Positions 54,225 through 62,977 of a DNA stretch of 64,000 nucleotides are shown here, piece by piece. The stretch covers positions 4,960,001-5,024,000 of the forward strand of contig NZ_AP027043.1 in assembly GCF_027924665.1 (NCBI RefSeq), written 5' to 3'. Numbering within the stretch: position 1 is the first letter of the stretch; each line of letters starts with the position of its first letter. The stretch is from Flavobacterium sp. GSB-24 (GTDB lineage: Bacteria; Bacteroidota; Bacteroidia; Flavobacteriales; Flavobacteriaceae). A model generated the notes under the pieces. That model ran no database searches. It saw only the letters and a list, made by a program, of their open reading frames with translations, and had not been told where the DNA came from. Both the position numbers and the translations under genes were made by a program.

Positions 54225-54232
54225 CAAATTTA
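54225..54232 (-). promoter_or_regulatory. Bacteroidota -7 promoter box of the metNIQ leader
   Basis: TAAATTTG on the minus strand, 8 bp before the leader ATG, matches TAnnTTTG. The transcript would start almost at the ATG, giving an essentially leaderless ORF. Confidence 0.55.
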
Positions 54233-54316
54233 AATAGTTATTTCTAATTTTTAGCTATAAATCCTTAAAACTTTTATTAACCTATCAATCTAATAGACTT
54301 TTTGATTTCAAATAAA

Positions 54317-54354
54317 AAATTCCAAACTCCAATTGATTATGGAATTTGGAATTT
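54317..54354 (-). terminator. GGAATTTGGAATTT-type palindrome, terminator of the upstream lipoprotein gene
   Basis: AAATTCCAAACTCC (54317-54330) pairs with GGAATTTGGAATTT (54341-54354), one mismatch. On the minus strand it lies beyond the stop of the gene at 54383 with a U-rich flank, and it is the third member of the dispersed repeat family. Confidence 0.65.
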
Positions 54355-54382
54355 GTTTTTTTTTTATTTTGGAATTTAAATC

Positions 54383-55387
54383 CTAATTATTCTGTTCTGC
54401 AATAGTAGATTTATTCAATTTTATAATTCTGATTTTCTTATTGGTATTGTCCGATAAAAAAATAAAATCATTAAGCTGTGCCGTTCCAACAATAGTTCCA
54501 AATGAATTCTGTCCCAAAATATCTGAAGCGTTTACAACTGCTTTATAATTTTGTTTGATAAAATCTTCTTTTGGGTACAATCTTAAATAAGAAGCACTTC
54601 CAACATTTTCTGAAGTCACTGCCCAATCTTTGCTGAAAGAAACAGCAATTGGTTTTATATCTACAAATTGTGTTTTCTGAGGCTCGATTGGAGTTGTTAA
54701 AGATGCCGCAGCATTTGCTTTAATATTGGCAATATTATAATACAAATAGCTTCTTGCATCTCTTCCTGCTACCACAAGATTACCGCCATATACATCCATT
54801 GAATATACTTCTGTATAACCATTTAATGTGTTTAATTTTGCGAGAGGCTGTAAATCCCAATCGCTTGTTTCTGTAATCTGAGAGGTTTCAAATACTTTTA
54901 TAGACTTTTCTTTTTCTTTTACGAATACCAATCCGTCTTTTACAACTACGCCAAAAACGTGTACAAAAGTCTTCCACCATTGTCCGTTTCCAACAGTACT
55001 GATTCCCGCATTTGTGGTCTCATCAAAAACAAATAATCTGGATTCGGTGCTTCCAACATAAATACGGCCATTGTCAACTGCAACAGAAGTCAAACTCGTT
55101 AGCGGAATTGTAGTTGTTCCTTTTACATATTCCTTAATGGTTTTGATATGAGTAAAAGTAAGAGCATCAAAAACTTCCAAAACGTTTCCATTAACAACGT
55201 ATAATTTATCTTTTGAAACGGCTATTCCTTTAGGATCAAATGCTTCTGTGCTTCCAGGAATATTTTCTGCGGTTAGAGTCGCTTGTTCTGTTGGATAATA
55301 GTAATCGTAATTTTTAGATTCAATATCGTCTTTGCTGCAATTGGTAAAAAAGCAAAGTACAAGAATTAAGGGCAAAATATGTTTCAT
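54383..55387 (-). CDS. Propeller-like lipoprotein of unknown function
   Basis: The frame opens at 55411; the ATG at 55387 (MKHILPLILVLCFF) avoids overlap with the upstream gene and gives a lipoprotein signal with Cys in FTNC (334 aa). The mature part has repeated KLYVVNGNVLEVFDALTF, GRIYVGSTESRLFVFDE and GNLVVAGRDARSYLYY blades, suggesting a beta-propeller. It follows a metzincin-like lipoprotein gene by 14 bp and is likely co-transcribed. Confidence 0.65.
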   Translation of the reverse strand: MKHILPLILVLCFFTNCSKDDIESKNYDYYYPTEQATLTAENIPGSTEAFDPKGIAVSKDKLYVVNGNVLEVFDALTFTHIKTIKEYVKGTTTIPLTSLTSVAVDNGRIYVGSTESRLFVFDETTNAGISTVGNGQWWKTFVHVFGVVVKDGLVFVKEKEKSIKVFETSQITETSDWDLQPLAKLNTLNGYTEVYSMDVYGGNLVVAGRDARSYLYYNIANIKANAAASLTTPIEPQKTQFVDIKPIAVSFSKDWAVTSENVGSASYLRLYPKEDFIKQNYKAVVNASDILGQNSFGTIVGTAQLNDFIFLSDNTNKKIRIIKLNKSTIAEQNN

Positions 55388-55401
55388 GTCTATTTTATAT
55401 T

Positions 55402-56616
55402 TTAATTCCATTTTCCTTCACCTTTATATTTCAGCAAAAATGGATTCTTTGGATTAATGGTAAATACTGGTTTTTTGTACGTTCCGTTAAGGTATTTTGT
55501 CTTTGTATAAGTTTGTAAAACCTCTGGATCTGTAAAAGGAAGATCATTTAAATAAATCAAATATTTATAAAAATGAGTCAGCATTTCCTGCTGTCCTCCG
55601 CCTTCGCCGCTATTAGCTAAATTACTGCTGTGGCTGAAACCAATATGATGCGAATACTCATGCGACCAAACTGACATTTCTCCTAACCAATGTCCGGTAA
55701 CGTATCCAGATTCCCACTGTGATGCCAGATTTCCTCCACCCCAGGCAGAATCACCTCCAACCATTGCCATCCAAAGCGTCCTTTTATCTAGATAATTCCA
55801 ATATATTTTTTCAATTTCTTCTTTTGAAATATAATCGTAAACTCCGTCTACATCTTCAGCATTTCCGTGCCAATTCAATGCCCCATTTACAGCAGTTCCC
55901 GCCAAAGTAGCCTGCTCTTGCTTGTATTTATCAAAATTGGTAAAAGTGCTGTAATATAACGGATGGCTTAAGGCGTAAGAATAATTGATAATCATTGTTA
56001 TTGCTTCTTTTGCCAAAGCCGGATTCATTGGAAGGTATTTACCTAAATCGTTAATATGATACGAATCATTAAACTGCACTAAATGATTGGATTTGATCTT
56101 TTTGATTTTTTGAAATAATGGATCCTCAGATTCAACAGAGAATTCAATTGCACCAGAAGAGAATCCTTCGATTTTGTCAATTGTTACCGTATTTCCTGTT
56201 TCTAACAAATAATCATTTTTCTGATCTGTTAAAGGTATTTTATGAAACGAGCGGTGAAAAGCAGGAATTTTTGAAAAGCTGTAAATCAAAAATCGCTTAT
56301 CGTAATTCGGCAGTTTTGCATAAATTTTCACATCGTTAAGTCCAACAGGCGAATAAAGCGAAATCTGTACAGAATCTTTTCCTTTTTGAATCACCTGCAG
56401 CGGCTCATTTACTCTAAACCATCGATCTGTTTTATCGTACATTCTTGCTGGATCTTCGTCATCAGCAAACATGGTCATCGGATGATTTTCTGCGGGTAAA
56501 GCTGTAGCATCAATGCTCGGAAGGTAATTTGGTTTGTACGAATCTCCATCGTCACTGCAGCCAAAAATTATACTTGAAAGTAACGCAAGTACAATGTAGT
56601 GAGTTTTTTTTCTCAT
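55402..56616 (-). CDS. Metzincin-like zinc metallopeptidase lipoprotein
   Basis: The ATG at 56616 (MRKKTHYIVLALLSSIIFGC) gives a lipoprotein signal with lipobox IFGC and is chosen over 56652 (404 aa). An extended zinc motif HEYSHHIGFSH at residues 319-329 fits HExxHxxGxxH, the metzincin-type triad of zinc ligands plus catalytic Glu. Upstream residues include an Asn/Trp-rich GNLASQWESGYVTGHWLG. It probably cleaves or binds an extracellular protein. The adjacent propeller lipoprotein may be its partner. Confidence 0.75.
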   Translation of the reverse strand: MRKKTHYIVLALLSSIIFGCSDDGDSYKPNYLPSIDATALPAENHPMTMFADDEDPARMYDKTDRWFRVNEPLQVIQKGKDSVQISLYSPVGLNDVKIYAKLPNYDKRFLIYSFSKIPAFHRSFHKIPLTDQKNDYLLETGNTVTIDKIEGFSSGAIEFSVESEDPLFQKIKKIKSNHLVQFNDSYHINDLGKYLPMNPALAKEAITMIINYSYALSHPLYYSTFTNFDKYKQEQATLAGTAVNGALNWHGNAEDVDGVYDYISKEEIEKIYWNYLDKRTLWMAMVGGDSAWGGGNLASQWESGYVTGHWLGEMSVWSHEYSHHIGFSHSSNLANSGEGGGQQEMLTHFYKYLIYLNDLPFTDPEVLQTYTKTKYLNGTYKKPVFTINPKNPFLLKYKGEGKWN

Positions 56617-56783
56617 TTTAAGTAAGTAGGTTTGGGGGTTAAATATGCACACAAAACTATCAATATGCTTTTTAAAAACAAACAGATTGAAAGAAAAGTA
56701 TGAAATTAAATTGTACTAAAAGTAAAATTATCCAGTCACTACAGTACTTAAAAGTTATATTTTAAGATTTAAAAAAATGTATT

Positions 56784-57902
56784 TTACGTTAAATCTAAAG
56801 TTTCGATTGTAGATAAATCAGCATTGAATTTTACAAAAGATGCAGGAAATCCAGCTTTAATTTTTCCGATTTTATCTTGCAGACCAATTGCTGCTGCAAC
56901 TCTTGAAGCCGCCATTTTTACTGCTTCATCTGCAGAAACTTCAAGATGATTATAGGCATTTTGTACTGCTTCTGCCACTGATATTGAAGCTCCTGCCAGA
57001 TTGCCATCTTCATTTCTGTAAAAACCATTTTCTAAATGAGCATCAAAATTGTCCCATTTAAAATTGGATACTTTTCGGCCTAAAAACGTTGCGTCGCTGA
57101 TTAGAAAGAATTTATCTTTTTTTAGTTTATAAGCCACTTTGGCCGCCGCATAATCACAATGTACGCCGTCCAGAATAACGGGAGCATAAACTTCTTCATT
57201 TTCAAAAACAGCTCCAACTAAACCTGGTTCGCGATGCCCAAATTGTGTCATGGCATTAAATAAATGCGTTACAAGATTTATTCCTTTAGCAAAATAAGGT
57301 TGCGCTTCTTTATGGGTTATGGTCGAATGTCCTATTGAGATTGTGATACCGCTTTCGATCAGCATATTTAACTGTTCTTCTGTAAAACATTCTGGAGCAA
57401 TTGTAATTACTTTTATTACATCTTTTCCTTTTTCGATAATTTCCCTAAGTTCTTCATTTGTTGGTTTTCGCACATGATCGATACTGTGGGCGCCGCGTCT
57501 TAAGGGATTTAAAAATGGCCCTTCTAAATGCATTCCGATAACACCATTATGATGCTTTTTTATGTAATCGCGAACTGCTTCAATTCCTTTTAAGATTGTT
57601 TCGTTTGAAGAAGAAATCAAACACGGTAAAACATGTGTTGTGCCGTATTTCAAGCTCGAATCGTAAATATCCTGAATGGTTTCTTCGTTGGGAGTCTGGC
57701 TGAAATAATACTTTTCACCGCCATTGATTTGAATATCTATAAAACCAGCTGCGAGATGATTGCCGCCTAAATCAATTTTTTCAATATCACTTGGAATTTC
57801 ACTTTGCACCGAAATAATAATTCCGTTTTCTATAATAACGACACCATTTTCAATTATTTCTTCACCAGTATGCACAACAGCGTTTACAATTGCTTGTTTC
57901 AT
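56784..57902 (-). CDS. nagA: N-acetylglucosamine-6-phosphate deacetylase
   Basis: This 372-aa amidohydrolase converts GlcNAc-6-P to GlcN-6-P and acetate in amino-sugar catabolism and wall recycling. Metal and substrate motifs are present: GFIDIQINGG, GMHLEGPFLNPLRRGAH, SIGHSTITHKEA, NLVTHLFNAMTQFGHREPG and LISDATFLGRKVS with the catalytic Asp. Length is typical. No nagB is adjacent. The start MKQAIVNAVVHTGEEI fits the family. Confidence 0.93.
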   Translation of the reverse strand: MKQAIVNAVVHTGEEIIENGVVIIENGIIISVQSEIPSDIEKIDLGGNHLAAGFIDIQINGGEKYYFSQTPNEETIQDIYDSSLKYGTTHVLPCLISSSNETILKGIEAVRDYIKKHHNGVIGMHLEGPFLNPLRRGAHSIDHVRKPTNEELREIIEKGKDVIKVITIAPECFTEEQLNMLIESGITISIGHSTITHKEAQPYFAKGINLVTHLFNAMTQFGHREPGLVGAVFENEEVYAPVILDGVHCDYAAAKVAYKLKKDKFFLISDATFLGRKVSNFKWDNFDAHLENGFYRNEDGNLAGASISVAEAVQNAYNHLEVSADEAVKMAASRVAAAIGLQDKIGKIKAGFPASFVKFNADLSTIETLDLT

Positions 57903-57970
57903 GTTTAATTTATTTCTTTTAATTTTAATTCAGAAATGAAAAGAGAAAGGTCGTATTATTTCTCTAAATA

Positions 57971-58001
57971 AAAAAGCTTCAGAAAAAATCTGAAGCTTTT
58001 T
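57971..58001 (-). terminator. Intrinsic terminator of the efflux operon
   Basis: A 13-bp stem, AAAAAGCTTCAGA (57971-57983) and TCTGAAGCTTTTT (57989-58001), lies downstream of the TolC-like gene with a U-run on the minus strand. Confidence 0.8.
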
Positions 58002-58062
58002 TGAATTTAAATTCTGAAAATTAATATACTACAGTCATTGCAAACTGCATATTTGATTTGTT

Positions 58063-59460
58063 TTAATCTGGATTTGCCAATATTTTGTACAACTCGGCAT
58101 TAGAAAGATAAAACTGATTTTCTAAACTAATTTGAGATAATTTGGCACTTACTAGATTATTTTCTCTAGAATTAATTAAGAAAATGGAACTTTCTCCAAA
58201 TGAAAACAGTTTCTCTTCTGAATTCAGCATTGTCATATAATCGTTAACAAGATTATCAATTACAGTTTTCTGTCTTCTTAAAGAAGCGATTTCTGTCTGC
58301 TGTGCTTTTATTTTATTTTTAAGTTCCAATCGCTGCTGCCCAATGTCGAACTGCAGATCCTGAATTTTAATTTTAGCCATTTTTAAATTCCCTCTTTCTT
58401 TTCTTAAGAAAATAGGAAAACTAAAATCGATATTAAATTTATAATCATCGGCATTAAAAGTATTCCAGTATTGAGGTTCTGAAATATAATTGTAACCAAC
58501 ATTTACTTTAGGAAGCAGTGAATTTGCCTTTAACTGCCTGTTCACTTCCAAAATAGACATTTTAGTTTCTAAAGATTGTATTTTCGGATGCGAATCCAGC
58601 GATTCAACATCGACCATCATGGCATCTGTTCTTAAAGTTTCTTCAATCGTCTGACCTAAATTCTGCTCTGGTTTTACAAAATCTCCTAATTCAACCGGGA
58701 CATTTTCAATCCACAAATAATTAGCCAGATTAAGTCTTGCTTTAGCTAGTTTCAGATTTGCATTTTCAACATTCAATTCTCTGTTTCGCACAGTAATTCG
58801 AGCTTCAACGCTGTCAATTGCAGGCGAATCTCCAGATTCAATTAATTTTTTAACACCAGAAAAACGCGTACTTGCAAAGCCTAAGTAATTTTTATACAAT
58901 TCGGCTTCATTGTAACTTCTTCTCCAATCGAAATAAGCTTCACTCGCTTTGTACAAAACGGCGATAGCTTTTAGTTTTCTTTCGGCATCACTTAATTTTA
59001 CCTGAAGTTTTCCTTCTCTCACATCAGCCATTCGCTGATTGATAAACATTCCCTGCCCTAAAGCCACGCTGATTCCGAGCGATGTTAAACCCGCTTCTGG
59101 TGTACGATTCTGCGGATTGTAATATTGTCCGTCTGTATCATCAAAACCAGCTTTTACTTCAATTCCGTACCAAGTCGGAATTTTGAAACTGCTGTTTAAT
59201 ATGGAATAATATTCGGTTCCTTTAAATTCTTTCTTATTGTAATCTACTTCAATTTTTGGATCAAAGCCCCCACGCGCCGCCATTAATCTAGCCTGCGCAT
59301 TGGTTACTTCAAGATTGGCTTGTTTGACGAGCGGATGGTATTTTTTGACATATCCCAAAAACTCGCTGAAACTCAATTCTTCTTCATTAAAGCTTTGACT
59401 TTGAAGCGAAGAAAAACTCAGCAGAAATAAGAAAGAAAGCAATTTTACAAGATTTCTCAT
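58063..59460 (-). CDS. TolC-family outer membrane efflux protein
   Basis: The frame opens at 59526; the ATG at 59460 (MRNLVKLLSFLFLLSFSSL) gives a signal peptide and lies one base after the HlyD stop, so it is chosen (465 aa). Two OEP-type repeats with long coiled coils and beta-barrel segments are visible, for example YHPLVKQANLEVTNAQARL and NRELNVENANLKLAKARLNL. It forms the outer-membrane tunnel of a tripartite exporter whose HlyD and ABC genes are upstream in the same operon. Confidence 0.88.
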   Translation of the reverse strand: MRNLVKLLSFLFLLSFSSLQSQSFNEEELSFSEFLGYVKKYHPLVKQANLEVTNAQARLMAARGGFDPKIEVDYNKKEFKGTEYYSILNSSFKIPTWYGIEVKAGFDDTDGQYYNPQNRTPEAGLTSLGISVALGQGMFINQRMADVREGKLQVKLSDAERKLKAIAVLYKASEAYFDWRRSYNEAELYKNYLGFASTRFSGVKKLIESGDSPAIDSVEARITVRNRELNVENANLKLAKARLNLANYLWIENVPVELGDFVKPEQNLGQTIEETLRTDAMMVDVESLDSHPKIQSLETKMSILEVNRQLKANSLLPKVNVGYNYISEPQYWNTFNADDYKFNIDFSFPIFLRKERGNLKMAKIKIQDLQFDIGQQRLELKNKIKAQQTEIASLRRQKTVIDNLVNDYMTMLNSEEKLFSFGESSIFLINSRENNLVSAKLSQISLENQFYLSNAELYKILANPD

Positions 59461-59461
59461 T

Positions 59462-60814
59462 TTATTTTTTCTCCTTTCCTTTTTCTTCTTTATCACCAGA
59501 ATTATAATAGTTTGGCGGGAAACCATTCAAGTTTCGCCAAATTTCATACCCTACAGAAACCGTTTCGAGCAAAGCAATACTTTGTGCTCCGGCACCAATA
59601 CTTAATTCTTTTGGCCAGTGACGATCTTCTCCATCTGGCGAAACCAAAATTCTATATTTCCCATTTGGACTAATAAAGTTTTCTATCGCAACGACTTTAC
59701 CTCCATAAGTTCCGTATGATAATCCTGGCCATCCAGAAAATACGATTCTAGGCCATCCGTCAAACCAGACACGAACTTTTGCACCGCGGTGAACAAGCGG
59801 TAAATCGATAGGATCTACGTAAGTTTCTACAGCAATATCATATTTAGACGGCATAATGCTTACAACTGGAGTTCCTTCTTTAATAGTTTCTCCAAGACCA
59901 GCCAGCAAAGCACGATTGACATAACCGCTCTGAGGAGCTGTAATGTAATATAAACCGTTTCTCAATTTATAATTGGTGTATTGATTTTCCAGCTTATTTA
60001 CCTGAGCTTCTGTGTCGTACTGTGTACTTAATGCTGTAAATTTATCACTTCTTGATTTTGATATTTTTTCAGCATATTCGGCCGTAATTCTATTGATTTC
60101 AACTTTGGCGTTTATCAGTTCGTTTCTGCTGCTCAAAAGTTTATTTTCCTGTGTAATAATATAAGTTTCAGACTCTTGCAGTTTTAATCTTTTCTGCTCA
60201 ACATCTGTCATTGGTTTTAAACCTTCTTTGTTTAATGCTGTAGAACGATCAAATTGTGTTTTTGCAATTCGCAATTGTGTTCTTACCGCAACAAGATCCA
60301 TACTGTCACTTTTTATTTTCAACTGTGCCTGACGAATTTTATTCTGCGCCTGCTGCAATTTCAATTGTCTTTCTGTTGTAAGCGACTGTGCCTGAACATC
60401 AAGAGAACCTACTTTATCACTATACGATTCTGCAGCCATTTTTTTGGCATCAACTTGTTCTTTGGTATTTGCAACCAAATTTGGATCTAGGTAATCTTCT
60501 TTAATCTCTGAAATAAAAAGAATAGTATCTCCTTTTTTTACATAATCTCCTTCTTTCACAAACCATTTTTCAATACGTCCAGCAATAGCATTATGCACGG
60601 TCTGCGGTCTTTGATCTGGTTTTAAAGTCGTTACAGAACCGCTTCCAGATATATTCTGTGTCCAAGGCAGAAAAAGACAGCAGATAAGAAAAATCAAGAA
60701 TCCGATTATGACTTTATTTAAAATTTTATAATGTGGCCTGCGGGCAACGCTTGTAATCGATTTGTATTTGCCCGGCGTTATAAGTACGTTATTATCTTTA
60801 GATATATTGAGCAT
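59462..60814 (-). CDS. HlyD-family membrane fusion (periplasmic adaptor) protein
   Basis: This 450-aa protein has one N-terminal transmembrane helix (about 33-50), a lipoyl/biotinyl-like half-domain (SGSGSVTTLKPDQRPQTVHN and KGDTILFISEI), long coiled coils (about 105-280), and a second lipoyl half (ITAPQSGYVNRALLAG). Together these join the inner-membrane ABC protein to TolC. It is 2 bp after the ABC gene stop, clearly co-translated. Confidence 0.9.
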   Translation of the reverse strand: MLNISKDNNVLITPGKYKSITSVARRPHYKILNKVIIGFLIFLICCLFLPWTQNISGSGSVTTLKPDQRPQTVHNAIAGRIEKWFVKEGDYVKKGDTILFISEIKEDYLDPNLVANTKEQVDAKKMAAESYSDKVGSLDVQAQSLTTERQLKLQQAQNKIRQAQLKIKSDSMDLVAVRTQLRIAKTQFDRSTALNKEGLKPMTDVEQKRLKLQESETYIITQENKLLSSRNELINAKVEINRITAEYAEKISKSRSDKFTALSTQYDTEAQVNKLENQYTNYKLRNGLYYITAPQSGYVNRALLAGLGETIKEGTPVVSIMPSKYDIAVETYVDPIDLPLVHRGAKVRVWFDGWPRIVFSGWPGLSYGTYGGKVVAIENFISPNGKYRILVSPDGEDRHWPKELSIGAGAQSIALLETVSVGYEIWRNLNGFPPNYYNSGDKEEKGKEKK

Positions 60815-60816
60815 GA

Positions 60817-62472
60817 TTAAAGCTTTATGTCGTTAATAATTTTTCCGTCATCAATCGTGATCATACGGCTGCACTTGCTTTTCCAAATGTCACTTTTAGA
60901 AGTTACAATTACAGTCCAGTCGTTTTCATCAGAAAGTAAAAAATCAACAATTTTGTTCGAAGTTAATTCGTCCATTTTATCAACTGGATCTTCTAAGAAT
61001 AAAATATTCGGTTTCCCGACAATACTTCTGGCCAAAAGAATCTTTTGAACATCTGAAGCAGAAAGTTCGCGCCCGCCTGGATGAATTTGATTCTCGAGTC
61101 CGTTCTCAAAAGTTTTAATATACGGTGTCAAACCAACATTATCTAAAGCCCATTTTAAATCATCACTGTTTAATGTTTCGTTTCCGAAAACAATATTCTC
61201 GCGTATTGTACCTGCAAAAAGTGTATCACCCTGCAAAAAAGTTCCTGCCTGAGCTCTGTAAGTGTCTTCGTTAAGACGGTTCATATAATTATCGGTAACA
61301 TACATGGCACCGCTTTCTGGCTCCAAAACTCCGGAGAGAAGTCTTAACAAGGTACTTTTTCCAGCTCCGTTTGTTCCGGTTAGAATAATTTTTTCGCCCT
61401 GAGAGATTTTTAAATTAATATTCTTAAGCGATTTTTTGGTATGTTCTGGATAATTATAACTGATGCTTTCGGTTTCTATATTAATTCCTTTTTCTGTTTT
61501 ATCAGAAGTCTGCGGAATGCATGAAATTTCCATATCCGTAATCTGTCCAATTTTTTCAAGGGAAGTCAAAACATCATAGAAAGATTCTAATCCGAAAATA
61601 ATTTTCTCAACTGAGTTAATCAACAATACAATTACAATTTCAGCTGCTACGAACTGCCCTATGTTCATTTGGTGGTGAATTACCAGAAAACCACCGATCG
61701 ACAATAAGGCAGCGGTAACAATTACTTTAAAAATAGTCAGCTGTATATATTGTTTTTTCATTACCTGAAAGTGTTTTTCACGGTAGTTAACATATTGACT
61801 CACATAGCCGTCATTTCTGTCTAAAGCGTATTCAAAAGCACCTTTTCTGCGGAAACTTTCTCGATTGCGGGCAATTTCCTGAAGCCATGCTGCTACTTTA
61901 TATTTAAACTTCGACTCGTTCAAACTGGTTTCCAGACCATCTTTGTATGAAAATTTAAAAATGACGTATAAAATAACAATGAAAAGAAGTCCGATAACCA
62001 TAAAGAAAGAATGGTAAAGAACCAGTAAAATAATACCCAGACCCACTTGAAGAAATGCTGTACAGAAATCAAGCAGTAATTTTGCCGTTCCTTTCTGCAC
62101 CGTTAAGGTATCAAAAAAACGATTGGCTTTTTCGGGCGCATATTCAGAATACATTTCTTTAAATTTAATTAAAGGCATTCTGTATGCAAATTCAAATGAA
62201 GAACGAACGAAAATTCGCTGTTGCAGGTTTTCGACTATACGAAGCTGTAAGATTGTTAAAACACCACCAAAACCAACTCCAATTGTAACTAAAACTACGA
62301 GAACAATCCAAGAAACGCTGAGTTGTCCGCTTTGAATAAAATTAATAATAGCCTGGATTCCCAAAGGCAGTGAAAGGTTTACTAACCCTCCAAAAGCAGC
62401 ATAGAAGATAATTTGATATACATCGCGCTTATCGAGCTGCAATAAGGTATAAAAACGTTTTAATGGTGTCAT
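60817..62472 (-). CDS. Type I-secretion-like ABC transporter with degenerate ATPase motifs
   Basis: The ATG at 62472 (MTPLKRFYTLLQLDKRDVYQ) matches type I ABC exporter starts; the frame from 62568 extends through a hairpin region and is less likely (551 aa). A six-helix ABC membrane domain (about 20-300) is followed by the ATPase. Walker A is intact (GTNGAGKST, Lys372). The signature is LSASDVQ rather than LSGGQ, Walker B reads ILFLEDP with the usual D-E order reversed, and the H-loop His is replaced (VIVTSKSD). It lacks a C39 peptidase domain. It may hydrolyse ATP poorly or act as an atypical exporter. Cargo unknown. Confidence 0.82.
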   Translation of the reverse strand: MTPLKRFYTLLQLDKRDVYQIIFYAAFGGLVNLSLPLGIQAIINFIQSGQLSVSWIVLVVLVTIGVGFGGVLTILQLRIVENLQQRIFVRSSFEFAYRMPLIKFKEMYSEYAPEKANRFFDTLTVQKGTAKLLLDFCTAFLQVGLGIILLVLYHSFFMVIGLLFIVILYVIFKFSYKDGLETSLNESKFKYKVAAWLQEIARNRESFRRKGAFEYALDRNDGYVSQYVNYREKHFQVMKKQYIQLTIFKVIVTAALLSIGGFLVIHHQMNIGQFVAAEIVIVLLINSVEKIIFGLESFYDVLTSLEKIGQITDMEISCIPQTSDKTEKGINIETESISYNYPEHTKKSLKNINLKISQGEKIILTGTNGAGKSTLLRLLSGVLEPESGAMYVTDNYMNRLNEDTYRAQAGTFLQGDTLFAGTIRENIVFGNETLNSDDLKWALDNVGLTPYIKTFENGLENQIHPGGRELSASDVQKILLARSIVGKPNILFLEDPVDKMDELTSNKIVDFLLSDENDWTVIVTSKSDIWKSKCSRMITIDDGKIINDIKL

Positions 62473-62512
62473 GAATGTAAGTATAAATACGAGATTATTA
62501 CATAGAATAAAT

Positions 62513-62530
62513 ATACGGCAAAAACCGTAT
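62513..62530. promoter_or_regulatory. ATACGG/CCGTAT inverted repeat upstream of ABC gene
   Basis: ATACGG (62513-62518) and CCGTAT (62525-62530) with a CAAAAA spacer lie between the small upstream gene and the chosen ABC start; a candidate operator or RNA hairpin. Confidence 0.35.
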
Positions 62531-62572
62531 TCGAGATCAAGATTTTTCTTCCAATCCCTAAAAAACAAGTAT

Positions 62573-62977
62573 TTATGAGTTCACTCGAGGAGGCGGTAAA
62601 TGTATCTTACCATGAAATCCAAACGAAAACATTGGATTATTGATGTAGTTTTTTCCTTTGGTTTCTATGTGAAAATAAAAATTAGGCATTGATGATTCTA
62701 TCGAAATCAAATATTCCATTGCTGGAATTCCTTTGGCTAATTTCGCTGTTTTCGTGTCTTTTGTTTCGTAATCATCCAACTCTTCTGGAATTCCGTCACA
62801 CTTAAAAACTTTCTTTAAAAAGTTACATGCAATACCTTTTACAGTATAAGTTTCGGCATTGTCGCTTATAATTCTGCCAAAACTATTGGAGATATTTAAA
62901 CTGCTGATTAAAAAATAACCGACTAGTAACACCTGAAGGCATTTGCAAAAAAAGCTATTTTTAATTTTATTCAACAT
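62573..62977 (-). CDS. Small exported hypothetical protein upstream of ABC/HlyD/TolC operon
   Basis: This 134-aa protein has a hydrophobic N-terminal segment (FFCKCLQVLLVGYFLISSL) and a mainly polar mature part with four Cys in total, ending FHGKIHLPPPRVNS. The short PPP-containing tail resembles the APPPN ending of the 4252-4536 protein. It sits 100 bp upstream of the chosen ABC start on the same strand and could be the exporter's partner or first gene. No characterised family recognised. Confidence 0.55.
   Translation of the reverse strand: MLNKIKNSFFCKCLQVLLVGYFLISSLNISNSFGRIISDNAETYTVKGIACNFLKKVFKCDGIPEELDDYETKDTKTAKLAKGIPAMEYLISIESSMPNFYFHIETKGKNYINNPMFSFGFHGKIHLPPPRVNS

Noticed and set aside
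62473..62568. N-terminal extension of the ABC transporter to 62568
   Set aside because: It would run through an ATACGG/CCGTAT hairpin and adds a Cys/Phe-rich stretch not typical of this family; ATG at 62472 matches the family start.
60817..62977. Bacteriocin/RiPP biosynthesis cluster
   Set aside because: No radical-SAM, cyclodehydratase or C39 peptidase is present and the upstream small protein has no double-Gly leader; only an exporter of unknown cargo is supported.
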